Positions 7,261 to 14,939 of a DNA stretch of 25,087 nucleotides are shown in pieces; position 1 is the first letter of the stretch; each line of letters starts with the position of its first letter. A model generated the notes under the pieces. That model was not told the DNA's origin and did no database searches. It saw only the letters and a list, made by a program, of their open reading frames with translations. The stretch comes from Lachnospiraceae bacterium (GTDB lineage: Bacteria; Bacillota; Clostridia; Lachnospirales; Lachnospiraceae). Position numbers and translations under genes: made by a program. The stretch spans positions 1-25,087 of the forward strand of contig CAAFJI010000323.1 in assembly GCA_900763175.1 (NCBI GenBank), read 5' to 3'.

Positions 7261-10200
7261 ATGAAAATAGAGAAAAAATTGTGGGTTGCACTGATTGCAT
7301 TCAGTGTATTTGCTGTCTGCTTTTCTGTCTGGATATTTAAGCAAAGTACAGACAGAGAGGTTATTGTTTTTGATAATACGGTTGCACTGGAGACTGAGAA
7401 GTTTGCAGAAAATGGGATAAAAACAGAGAACATTATCCTGCCGGAGGAGTTTGATATTCCAATGTCGATCATGTTCAAGACAACCCATACGATTGCTGAA
7501 ATATGGCTGGACGGAGAGATAATTTACCAGTATGGAAACGAGGAAAATGCACCGAAATTTATGAAATCACCGGGAAGCTACTGGCATATAGTGGATATTC
7601 CAAAGTACAGTGCCGGAAAGAAGCTGGAAATTAAGATTATCCCGGTATATCCTGACTATTATGGGAATTCCGTTGACATTTTTCTGGGGACAAGAGGGGA
7701 TTGTGTACTGAAACTCCTGGGAAGGGGATTGGGAACACTGATTATCAGCTGTGGTATTTTATTTTCCGGACTGATCTGCTTGTTTTTGTATTATGCAGCA
7801 ATAAAAAATAAAAACAAAGAAAAAACCGGGCAGAGAACGGAAATTTATCTGAATCTCGGGATTTTTTCCATGCTGATCGCATTGTGGACTCTGCAGCAGA
7901 GCGGATTTCTGCAGTTTATAATCCCAGATGGAAGAACCCTGTATTTCGTGGATTTCTTCACCTTTTTCCTATTCCCCGTACCCTTTAATTTCCTTTTATA
8001 TGATGTATGTAAAAGCAGATACCGTCGGGGAGCCTTATATATTTCCATCCTTTATCTGCTGAATATGGCGGTGGATGTTCTTCTTCAATGTACAGGAGTG
8101 GTTGATATTTTCCGGATTCTTCCTGTAACGCATATTCTAATGCTGGTTGATACAGTATATATCATTGCACTGATTCATTATGAAGCCCGGACAGAAGAAA
8201 ATAAAGTGGCCAGATATTTCAGATATCCCGTATACATTATCATGTGTTTCGGATTAGCAGAGCTATTTCATTATTACGGAACAAAATTCAAGAGTACATC
8301 TATATTCCTGCCACTTGGAACTATCCTGTTTATCATCATGTTAATCTGGATCCAGGTATCCTACCACTATGATCTGTACATCCAGAAGCAAAAGGTTTTG
8401 TATATGCAAAAGATGGCCAATATGGATATGCTTACCGAGGCAATGAACCGAAATGCTTATGAAAATATGGTAAAATACCTGGATGAACAGGAAATTGAAC
8501 TGCGAACAACAGGTGTGGTATTGCTTGATCTGGACAATCTGAAATTGATCAATGATAATTTTGGACATGACAAAGGCGACGAGGCTCTGAAGCTGTGCTA
8601 CCAGTGCATTCGGGAAGCCTTTAAAAAAGAAGAAAGCTGTTTCCGCATTGGTGGAGATGAGTTTGCTTATGTATATCACAGCAATGGAAGAGAGGATATT
8701 GCGGCCAAGCTAAGACTGCTGGAAAGTCTGCTGAGGGAAAAGGCCAGGGACCTTCCATATCCTTTAAGTGTGTCTGCCGGATATGCCTGCTATCTTCCGG
8801 AATCGGATATTGATTTTAAGGATATTGTAAGACGAAGTGACACCATGCTTTACCGTCAGAAGCGAAGGAAAAAGATAACACGGGCATCTGGCAATGAAGT
8901 CTTTCATCTGGAAAAACATCCGGTGCAGGATATTACAGATGAGGTGATTTTAAATGAAAAGAAGTATCAGGACATTTCCTGCAAAGAGCTTTGCAGAGTT
9001 ATTGATCTGCTTAGTTCAACTACAGATAATTATCTGTATCTGGTAGATTTCCGAACAGATTTTTACTATATCGCACCGCAGGCTTTGGAACGGTTCTGCA
9101 TTCAGAAAAATGCTTTTTATAATGTTATGGACCGCCACAGAGACTTTGTATATAAGGAAGATTATCCTGCTTTGAAGGCAGAATTTGAGGATCTTCTTAG
9201 TACAGAGCGCTGCACTCATAACATGGAATACCGCTGGCTGGATCTGAAGAAAATGCCCGTGTGGATTAATTGCAGAGGTTATGTAGTGAGAGATGATAAC
9301 ATGAAACCACTATATATGATGGGCTGCATCAACGAAATTGGTGAGAAGCAGAAAGCGGATAATATCAGTGGCCTTCTTGGAGAATCTGCATTAAGAGAGT
9401 ATATGGAAAAAATGGAAGGTTCCTTTGAAGAAGGATATTTACTGCGGATTGGAATTGATCATTTTAAGGAAATTAATGAAGATTTCGGTCAGGAGTTTGG
9501 CAATTTTGTGCTAAGGGAAACTGCAAATTGCATCTCTGGCTGCATGGGAGAACATCAGAAGGTATACAAGCTGGTGGCAGATGAATTCATGGTAGTAGAT
9601 AGTTCTTCAGATAAAATTCAGGATGCGAAGGCGCTCTATGAGAGGATTCGGGAAGCCATCATAAGGTTTATTGAGGATAGTAAATTTACCGTCATATATA
9701 CTGTTTCAGGCGGTATTTTACCACTACATAATTCTGGAAATAGGGATTATTCTGAGGTTATGAAGCTGGCGGATTATTCCTTAAATCATGCAAAGAAGCT
9801 GGGAAGAAACCGGTGCTATGCATTTGAGGAAAAGGACTATCAGCTGTTTCTTAGAACACGGGAACTGACGCAGGAATTAAGAGAGGCAGTGAGATATGGT
9901 TTTAGAGGATTTCAGGCTTTTTATCAGCCGGTATTTGCCTCCGGGAACGGAAATCTTTATGGCGCAGAGGCACTGATGCGTTTTACTTCTGAGAAATTCG
10001 GAATGGTTTCTCCAGCAGAGTTCATCCCTATTTTGGAAGAAACGGGTCTGATCATTCCAGCAGGCCGCTGGATAATGCAGGAGGCAATGAAAAAATGCAG
10101 TCAGATCAGAAAGCAGGTACCTGAATTTAGGATAAGCATAAATATTTCTCAGGTGCAGGCCGCAAAGTCAGATGTAATCGTAGACATTGCTGCAGGAATG

Positions 10201-10626
10201 GAAGGTGCCAGACTTTCTTCTGATGCAATTGTCGTAGAACTGACCGAAAGTGACTTGCTGGAAGGAAATATCAAGGAGAAGCACTTCCTTACAGAGCTGC
10301 AGAAAATGGGGATCCGGCTGGCTCTTGATGACTTTGGAACAGGCTATTCCAACTTCCATTATCTTAGTGAACTGAATCCGGCGATCATTAAGATTGATCG
10401 CTCCTTTACGGCTCGTGCAGTGGAGGACGAAGGGGAATATTATCTTCTTGATCAATTCTGCACAATGATTCACAGTCTTGGCCTAAAGCTTTGCATTGAG
10501 GGTGTGGAGAATCAGGAAGAATGGGCAAAGATCAGACAGCTTCACCCGGATTATACACAGGGATTCTTCTGGGGAAGACCTCGTCCTTATGAGGATTTTG
10601 TGAAGCAGTTTGTGGAGAAAATTTGA
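7261..10626 (+). CDS. Membrane sensor with GGDEF, PAS-like, degenerate GGDEF and EAL domains
   Basis: A 1121-residue c-di-GMP turnover protein. Order: TM helix (about 7-27), extracytoplasmic sensor (about 28-148), a block of about seven TM helices (150-370, like 7TMR receptors), GGDEF domain 1 (about 385-540) with intact G464-G465-D466-E467-F468, PAS-like region (about 585-690), GGDEF domain 2 (about 700-860) reading V772-A773-D774-E775-F776, and EAL domain (about 867-1121). The EAL domain keeps E903-A904-L905, D1023-D1024-F-G, KIDRSF and E1080 (IEGVEN), so phosphodiesterase activity is expected. Domain 1 lacks the usual RxxD inhibitory site (KKEE there). I chose ATG 7261, after GGGGG, over ATG 7210, which lacks a ribosome site. 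It stands alone between two terminators. Whether it makes or degrades c-di-GMP overall cannot be told. Confidence 0.92.
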   Translation: MKIEKKLWVALIAFSVFAVCFSVWIFKQSTDREVIVFDNTVALETEKFAENGIKTENIILPEEFDIPMSIMFKTTHTIAEIWLDGEIIYQYGNEENAPKFMKSPGSYWHIVDIPKYSAGKKLEIKIIPVYPDYYGNSVDIFLGTRGDCVLKLLGRGLGTLIISCGILFSGLICLFLYYAAIKNKNKEKTGQRTEIYLNLGIFSMLIALWTLQQSGFLQFIIPDGRTLYFVDFFTFFLFPVPFNFLLYDVCKSRYRRGALYISILYLLNMAVDVLLQCTGVVDIFRILPVTHILMLVDTVYIIALIHYEARTEENKVARYFRYPVYIIMCFGLAELFHYYGTKFKSTSIFLPLGTILFIIMLIWIQVSYHYDLYIQKQKVLYMQKMANMDMLTEAMNRNAYENMVKYLDEQEIELRTTGVVLLDLDNLKLINDNFGHDKGDEALKLCYQCIREAFKKEESCFRIGGDEFAYVYHSNGREDIAAKLRLLESLLREKARDLPYPLSVSAGYACYLPESDIDFKDIVRRSDTMLYRQKRRKKITRASGNEVFHLEKHPVQDITDEVILNEKKYQDISCKELCRVIDLLSSTTDNYLYLVDFRTDFYYIAPQALERFCIQKNAFYNVMDRHRDFVYKEDYPALKAEFEDLLSTERCTHNMEYRWLDLKKMPVWINCRGYVVRDDNMKPLYMMGCINEIGEKQKADNISGLLGESALREYMEKMEGSFEEGYLLRIGIDHFKEINEDFGQEFGNFVLRETANCISGCMGEHQKVYKLVADEFMVVDSSSDKIQDAKALYERIREAIIRFIEDSKFTVIYTVSGGILPLHNSGNRDYSEVMKLADYSLNHAKKLGRNRCYAFEEKDYQLFLRTRELTQELREAVRYGFRGFQAFYQPVFASGNGNLYGAEALMRFTSEKFGMVSPAEFIPILEETGLIIPAGRWIMQEAMKKCSQIRKQVPEFRISINISQVQAAKSDVIVDIAAGMEGARLSSDAIVVELTESDLLEGNIKEKHFLTELQKMGIRLALDDFGTGYSNFHYLSELNPAIIKIDRSFTARAVEDEGEYYLLDQFCTMIHSLGLKLCIEGVENQEEWAKIRQLHPDYTQGFFWGRPRPYEDFVKQFVEKI

Positions 10627-10637
10627 CAGCAGATTAT

Positions 10638-10682
10638 AAAAAGCGGCAGATGGCTTATGGAAGAGCTGTCTGCCGCTTTTTG
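10638..10682. terminator. Bidirectional terminator between convergent genes
   Basis: AAAAAGCGGCAGA pairs with TCTGCCGCTTTTT around a short loop. The flanking A-run and T-run let it serve both the plus-strand GGDEF/EAL gene (stop 10626) and the minus-strand nitroreductase (stop 10693). Confidence 0.85.
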
Positions 10683-10692
10683 CGGTGTGTGA

Positions 10693-11220
10693 TTATTTTA
10701 CATAATAAACACGGTTTTCCTTAATTGTCGGTGCTTTGGGATAATCGCCGTCTACGTAGCCAAGAGCACAGTGACCGATTCCTTCGTATTCTTCTTCGAT
10801 TCCAAGAGATTTCAGGAATTCCCTGCCCCAATCTGTCTCAAATTCCTGTTTGGCACGGTGAATCCAGCAGCTTCCGATGCCAAGGTCATGTGCTGCGAGC
10901 ATGAGATTTCCCATTACAAGACTGCCGTCATAAACACGGTTTGGCCAGTCTTTTTTTGCAAGGACGATGAGCATGACTGGTGCACCATAGAATGGATCAA
11001 AGCCCTCTTTCCAGCCACCGATTTCCTGATTCATTTTTGAGATTTTATCACGAAGCTCCTTGTTTGTAACCTGGATAATGATGGTATTCTGCTGTCCCAT
11101 TCCACTTGCAGCATAAAGGCCAGCTTCGATAATTTTGTCCAGAATTTCCTGAGGAACCATATCTGGTTTGTACTTACGAATACTTCTTCTTGTCTTGATA
11201 TTTTCTAATGCTTCACTCAT
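10693..11220 (-). CDS. Nitroreductase family FMN-dependent oxidoreductase
   Basis: A 175-residue cytosolic flavoprotein of the nitroreductase superfamily, which uses NAD(P)H to reduce nitro groups, quinones or related substrates. The FMN phosphate-binding start KTRRSIRKYKPD is clear, followed by AASGMGQQN, which replaces the common APSxxNxQPW, and the central helix region GSLVMGNLMLAAHDLGIGSC with WIHR. The C-terminal GHCALGYVDGDYPKAP is typical. I chose the ATG at 11220 (reverse strand) because AGGAGG lies 7 bases upstream of it; the longer frame to 11361 has no such site. It is divergent from the YeiH gene. The physiological substrate cannot be deduced. Confidence 0.92.
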   Translation of the reverse strand: MSEALENIKTRRSIRKYKPDMVPQEILDKIIEAGLYAASGMGQQNTIIIQVTNKELRDKISKMNQEIGGWKEGFDPFYGAPVMLIVLAKKDWPNRVYDGSLVMGNLMLAAHDLGIGSCWIHRAKQEFETDWGREFLKSLGIEEEYEGIGHCALGYVDGDYPKAPTIKENRVYYVK

Positions 11221-11249
11221 TTTGGAACCTCCTGTAAATAGATTTTGCT

Positions 11250-11274
11250 CCTGCAGGCAGTGCTGTCTTGCAGG
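11250..11274. promoter_or_regulatory. Hairpin in the nitroreductase leader
   Basis: CCTGCA and TGCAGG enclose 13 bases that contain a smaller CAG/CTG pairing. It lies just upstream of the nitroreductase ribosome site and may be an operator or leader hairpin. No convincing minus-strand promoter was found in 11221-11356. Confidence 0.25.
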
Positions 11275-11356
11275 ATTTTCATAGCAAAATGGTAGCACAA
11301 TTTGCCGGGGAGGACAAGTGGGAGCGTAATAACTTTTCTCTATGAAAAGAAAAGTA

Positions 11357-11385
11357 TTCACAAACCGGAAAACACAGATTATAAT
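11357..11385 (+). promoter_or_regulatory. Sigma-A promoter of the YeiH-like gene
   Basis: TTCACA (11357-11362), a 17-base spacer and a perfect TATAAT (11380-11385), 43 bases before the start codon. Confidence 0.7.
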
Positions 11386-11428
11386 AAAAAATTGTTAAAA
11401 GAAAATTATAAAATTACGGAGGAGAAAG

Positions 11429-12514
11429 ATGAGTTTTTTCAAAAAAAACGGATGTGGAATTCTGCTTTGTGTTGTACTTGCAGGGATTGCCACTTGTCTG
11501 TGCAAGCTGAGTATCGGCAGCTTTTCCTTTGAACTGATCGGTGCACCAGTTTTGTCTATCCTTATGGGAATGCTGCTCACATTTTTTGTGCCAGGTCTGG
11601 CAGTTGGAGAAAATCTGGCTGGCGGAATCAAATTTACGTCAAAGAAGATCCTGCAGTGGGCAGTTATTATTCTGGGATTTTCTCTGAATCTTGGAACAAT
11701 CGCAAAGGTTGGCGGGAAGAGCCTGCCGGTTATTGTCTGCACGATTTCCACATCTCTTATTGTGGCATATTTATTAATGAAAGTGATGAAGATAAATCCA
11801 AAGACAGCTTGTCTGATCGGTGTTGGTTCTTCTATTTGCGGAGGTTCTGCTATTGCAGCAACGGCTCCGGTTATTGAGGCTGATGATGAGGATGTAGCAC
11901 AGGCAATTTCTGTTATTTTTCTGTTTAATGTGATCGCAGCTCTTGTTTTTCCGGCTTTTGGCCATGCTATTGGTTTTGGGACAGAGGGCTTTGCGGTGTT
12001 CGCAGGAACAGCGGTAAATGACACTTCTTCTGTAACTGCAACGGCGGCGACAGCGGAGAATCTTTACCACACAACAGGGATTCTTTCTGCAGCAGTAACC
12101 GTGAAGCTTACCAGAACATTGGCAATTATCCCGATTACATTAGTTTTGGCTTTATACAGAACAAAGAAGGCGAAAACCACTGGAAATGGAGCGGCTAACT
12201 TTTCCATTAAGAAGATTTTTCCATGGTTTATCCTTTATTTTATCGGTGCGGCGTTAATCACAACTGTAGTTGGTTTTCTGCCGGAAAGCGGGTTTGCGTC
12301 ATTCTATAATGACAGCTTTGTAATGGCAATGAAATGGCTGGCAAAATTCTTTATTGCCATGGCAATGGGGGCCATTGGACTGAATACAAACATTGTGAAT
12401 CTTGTAAAAAAGGGTGGAAAACCAATACTTCTGGGATTTTGCTGCTGGGTTTCCATTACAGCAATGTCTATTGGCGTGCAGTATCTGACCGGAATTTTTG
12501 CGACCAATATCTGA
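11429..12514 (+). CDS. YeiH/UPF0324 family putative sulfate (anion) exporter
   Basis: A 361-residue polytopic membrane protein with about ten hydrophobic segments. The family signature is GVGSSICGGSAIAATAPVIE (about residues 131-150), followed by the acidic DADDEDVAQAISVIFLFN-like stretch and AVNDTSSVTATAAT. Proteins of this family are classed as putative sulfate exporters; in enterobacteria yeiH neighbours the LysR regulator gene yeiE. The ATG follows ACGGAGGAG and a consensus sigma-A promoter. It appears monocistronic, ending before a terminator about 200 bases downstream. Substrate is inferred from the family only. Confidence 0.88.
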   Translation: MSFFKKNGCGILLCVVLAGIATCLCKLSIGSFSFELIGAPVLSILMGMLLTFFVPGLAVGENLAGGIKFTSKKILQWAVIILGFSLNLGTIAKVGGKSLPVIVCTISTSLIVAYLLMKVMKINPKTACLIGVGSSICGGSAIAATAPVIEADDEDVAQAISVIFLFNVIAALVFPAFGHAIGFGTEGFAVFAGTAVNDTSSVTATAATAENLYHTTGILSAAVTVKLTRTLAIIPITLVLALYRTKKAKTTGNGAANFSIKKIFPWFILYFIGAALITTVVGFLPESGFASFYNDSFVMAMKWLAKFFIAMAMGAIGLNTNIVNLVKKGGKPILLGFCCWVSITAMSIGVQYLTGIFATNI

Positions 12515-12549
12515 AGACAGCAGGAATGATTTTTCAAACACGCCTGACA

Positions 12550-12702
12550 TCATCTGAATGTGCAAAATGAAATGTGCAGGTATTTAAGGATATTATCCAA
12601 TTCGGCGATTTTGCAGAATTGCCAATTCACTATTTGCAGATAGCCAGTGGCAGCCTCGATTTTGTGGGATTTCAGATGGAACTGTAGTTGTAGCTGCTGC
12701 AT
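12550..12702 (-). pseudogene. Possible remnant of a LysR-type regulator N-terminus
   Basis: The reverse strand reads a 50-residue frame whose later part, WQFCKIAELDNILK-YLHIS, resembles the helix-turn-helix start of clostridial LysR regulators (pattern FCKIAEL-NITKAA-LHISQPALS) with about three residues missing in the recognition region and a stop soon after. No ligand domain follows. LysR genes commonly neighbour yeiH, which fits the position directly behind it. The match is short and judged by eye. The rest of 12515-12713 shows nothing coding. Confidence 0.3.
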
Positions 12703-12713
12703 AAAATAAAGAG

Positions 12714-12768
12714 CCGCTGGCCGGGCTGCACCTGTGGAGTGCATTCTCGGCCGGCGGTTTTCTTTTTT
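12714..12768 (+). terminator. Rho-independent terminator downstream of the YeiH-like gene
   Basis: CCGCTGGCCG pairs with CGGCCGGCGG (one G-U), enclosing a small TGCAC/GTGCA inner stem, followed by TTTTCTTTTTT. It is 200 bases past the yeiH stop. Confidence 0.8.
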
Positions 12769-12806
12769 ACCGGATAACTTTTGCTTGCTAAATCGTGAAA
12801 GCCTGC

Positions 12807-12812
12807 TAAAAT
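12807..12812 (+). promoter_or_regulatory. Extended -10 promoter candidate for the alarmone synthetase
   Basis: TAAAAT preceded by TGC forms an extended -10; the -35 region (CTTGCT at 17 bases) is weak. It leaves a leader of about 140 bases before the start codon, in which I see no further gene. Confidence 0.4.
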
Positions 12813-12958
12813 ATGTATAACTATCCAATGTTATACAAGGGAAGAAGAAACTCTGAACGGCAATGCAGATGTTTGCAATATTTTCAGCGAAAGAAAGCCC
12901 GGAAAGTGTGTATGAGAAATGAGTCCAATCCACATTTTTCCGGGGTGAGGTGACAGCT

Positions 12959-13948
12959 ATGATTACACTAAACGATTATTTATATTCTGGAGACACGGTT
13001 TTAAAGATTTTACAGAAATATACAGAGGATCTGCGCAGAGAGGCGAAGAAGAATCATAACGAAATTGACCTTGTTCACAGCAATTTCCTGCTTCAGATCA
13101 CGGAGCTGCTGGAACACAATGATTTCCTTACGGCTCAGTCCCAGAAAATTCGTGAATTTTATAAATATATGGCACATGAATACCCATTCCTTGCCTTTAC
13201 CTTCAAGGGGAGAATCAAATCCCTGATCCGTGCGGAGGAGAAGTTTAATGGTTATATCGTGGAATATATTTACAACTATTACAGGGAAAAGGGAGACTAT
13301 CCGCCTCTTTCTGAGCTAAAAAACAAGCTTAGCTGCTTTCGGGATTTTATTGCCTATCGAATCGTGGTCTGTATGCCAAGATGCCACCTGAAACCAGGGG
13401 AAGACCAGGAACAGATTTCCATTCGCTATCTCTATGAGATTGCCAATATCCTTCCGGGATTCCTGGAGGAAAGAGGGTTTACCGCAGAATCTGCTTATGG
13501 AGTGAGGCTAAGTACTTCTCCTCTTCTGGATGACGAAGTGAAACCTTATTACAGGGATTACATCTGTGGGACAAGTGAATATGGCTACCAGTCCCTGCAC
13601 ATTACTTTTTATGACAATAGCTCCAGATCTTACATGGAAGTACAGCTCCGCACCCAGAAGATGGACGACACGGCTGAAATCGGCCCCGCTAACCATCTGG
13701 GCTATGAGAAGCGTCAGCAGGATGAGCGGGCAAGAAGAGATGTGATTCCGGAAGGGGAATGCATTTATTTCGACGAGGCCTATGAGCGGGGGATGAAGCT
13801 TCTGCAGCTGGAACTGGCAGAGCTGGATGTGAATATGTTCTCAGCAATAAACAACAGTCTGATAAATGATGGCTGTGGCTTGTTCAGAGGCAGACTGATT
13901 TTACCTTATGAGCATTTATCCAGGTTTCAGAATGATGTGATTGACTGA
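12959..13948 (+). CDS. RelA/SpoT-domain (p)ppGpp synthetase-like protein, no HD domain
   Basis: A 329-residue protein with a nucleotidyltransferase domain of the RelA/SpoT synthetase type, expected to transfer pyrophosphate from ATP to GDP or GTP. Core motifs are KGRIKS (about residue 80), FRDFIAYRIV with Asp129, YGYQSLH (208-214), EVQLRT (Glu227) and DTAEIGPANH (237-246). There is no HD hydrolase domain, and no TGS or ACT domain, so it is synthetase-only, but it is longer than classic small alarmone synthetases, with about 75 N-terminal and 80 C-terminal extra residues. I chose ATG 12959, with GAGG 8 bases upstream; GTG 12950 is in frame but less well placed. It is monocistronic. It could instead use other nucleotide acceptors, as some homologues do. 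Confidence 0.88.
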   Translation: MITLNDYLYSGDTVLKILQKYTEDLRREAKKNHNEIDLVHSNFLLQITELLEHNDFLTAQSQKIREFYKYMAHEYPFLAFTFKGRIKSLIRAEEKFNGYIVEYIYNYYREKGDYPPLSELKNKLSCFRDFIAYRIVVCMPRCHLKPGEDQEQISIRYLYEIANILPGFLEERGFTAESAYGVRLSTSPLLDDEVKPYYRDYICGTSEYGYQSLHITFYDNSSRSYMEVQLRTQKMDDTAEIGPANHLGYEKRQQDERARRDVIPEGECIYFDEAYERGMKLLQLELAELDVNMFSAINNSLINDGCGLFRGRLILPYEHLSRFQNDVID

Positions 13949-13987
13949 GAGATTCCGGAATTAGAGTATGTTTTTTTGATGAACATA

Positions 13988-14027
13988 TGTCAATAGGTAA
14001 TTATTCGGGAACCGCCTGCTATTGACA
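13988..14027. promoter_or_regulatory. Inverted repeat covering the -35 of the peptide-import operon
   Basis: TGTCAATAG (13988-13996) and CTATTGACA (14019-14027) are perfect 9-base inverted arms, 22 bases apart. The right arm contains the -35 TTGACA. The left arm read on the minus strand is also TTGACA, with a weak CATACT 17 bases beyond. An operator or a mirrored pair of promoters are both possible. Confidence 0.5.
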
Positions 14028-14050
14028 CTGCAACCAGGAAATGCTATATT
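14022..14050 (+). promoter_or_regulatory. Strong sigma-A promoter of the nif3-like/opp operon
   Basis: Perfect -35 TTGACA (14022-14027), 17-base spacer, TATATT (14045-14050) with an upstream TGC (extended -10). A small dyad AGTAG-GTTTGT-CTACT (14055-14070) lies at the expected transcription start and could bind a regulator. The first gene starts about 60 bases later. Confidence 0.8.
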
Positions 14051-14115
14051 ACCTAGTAGGTTTGTCTACTTTAAAACGTAAAAGCAATAAAGGCGTAAAC
14101 AGGAGAAGTAATAAA

Positions 14116-14937
14116 ATGAACACAAGAGAAATGATAGATATCGCACTAAAACTTGCTGGTCTGGAAGAAGACACAGTCGATACAGAAATCGGATGCCCAG
14201 GAGAGAACATCCATCGTGTTCTTGCCGGAATCGATATGGATAACGCTACCCTGATGGCCGCAAAGGAAAAAGGCTATGATTGCGTAGTAGAGCATCATGG
14301 AATCATGGGAAGAGCCGTACACATTGGGGATCAGATGAAAAAGGATCAGATGATGCTTATGTATGAGAACGGTGTTCCGATCAATGTGGCACAGAAAGTA
14401 ATTGAAGAAAGGGCATCCCTGGAGAGCCGTAAGATGCACTCCAAGAATCTGAATCGCCAGGCAGATTTCGCTAAATTCATCGGAATGCCATACATTGGCC
14501 TTCACAGCCCGGCAGATTTCGTTGGACAGAAGATCGTACAGGACCGTATGAATCGCTTGATGGAAGAGAAAGGGCTTTTTCTCACATTACAGGAAGTTTG
14601 TGATGCATTGAAGGAATTTCCAGAAATTCAGAATGCAGTACAGGATCCAGCAATCTGGGTGGGAAATCCGGACAGCTATGCCGGAAAAGTAGTGGTAATG
14701 TTTAACGGAGTTACCGCAAGTACAGCTGATGTTTATAATACATTTTTTGACTACGGAGTAGGTACCCTGATCATGATGCATATGCCAGAGGACATTGCAG
14801 CCAAGGTACGGGAGCACAATAAGGGAAATGTGATCATTGCAGGCCATATGGCCAGTGATTCCATTGGAATGAACCGTATCCTGGATGAATGGGAAAAAGA
14901 GGGCCTGGAAGTGACGAGAATCGGAGGCCTGGTTTAA
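14116..14937 (+). CDS. NIF3/DUF34-like dinuclear metal-centre protein
   Basis: A 273-residue soluble protein with the layout of the NIF3/DUF34 family: RVLAGIDMDNATLMAAKEKG leads to a His-His pair (VEHHGIMG, His60 and His61), where NIF3 proteins have HHP, and the C-terminal end has GHMASDSIG (His244, Asp248), the place of the usual GH-x-x-S/T-E metal motif. The residues predict a two-metal site, though Asp replaces Glu. It is a divergent member; the biochemical function of the family is unsettled. ATG 14116 follows AGGAGA; an in-frame ATG at 14041 falls within the promoter. It is the first gene of the operon and only two bases separate it from the PLP enzyme. Confidence 0.68.
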   Translation: MNTREMIDIALKLAGLEEDTVDTEIGCPGENIHRVLAGIDMDNATLMAAKEKGYDCVVEHHGIMGRAVHIGDQMKKDQMMLMYENGVPINVAQKVIEERASLESRKMHSKNLNRQADFAKFIGMPYIGLHSPADFVGQKIVQDRMNRLMEEKGLFLTLQEVCDALKEFPEIQNAVQDPAIWVGNPDSYAGKVVVMFNGVTASTADVYNTFFDYGVGTLIMMHMPEDIAAKVREHNKGNVIIAGHMASDSIGMNRILDEWEKEGLEVTRIGGLV

Positions 14938-14939
14938 AG

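Noticed and set aside
12550..12933. A longer 127-codon minus-strand frame including the LysR-like stretch.
   Set aside because: Its first part crosses the terminator hairpin and promoter region, with no ribosome site; only the last portion resembles anything known.
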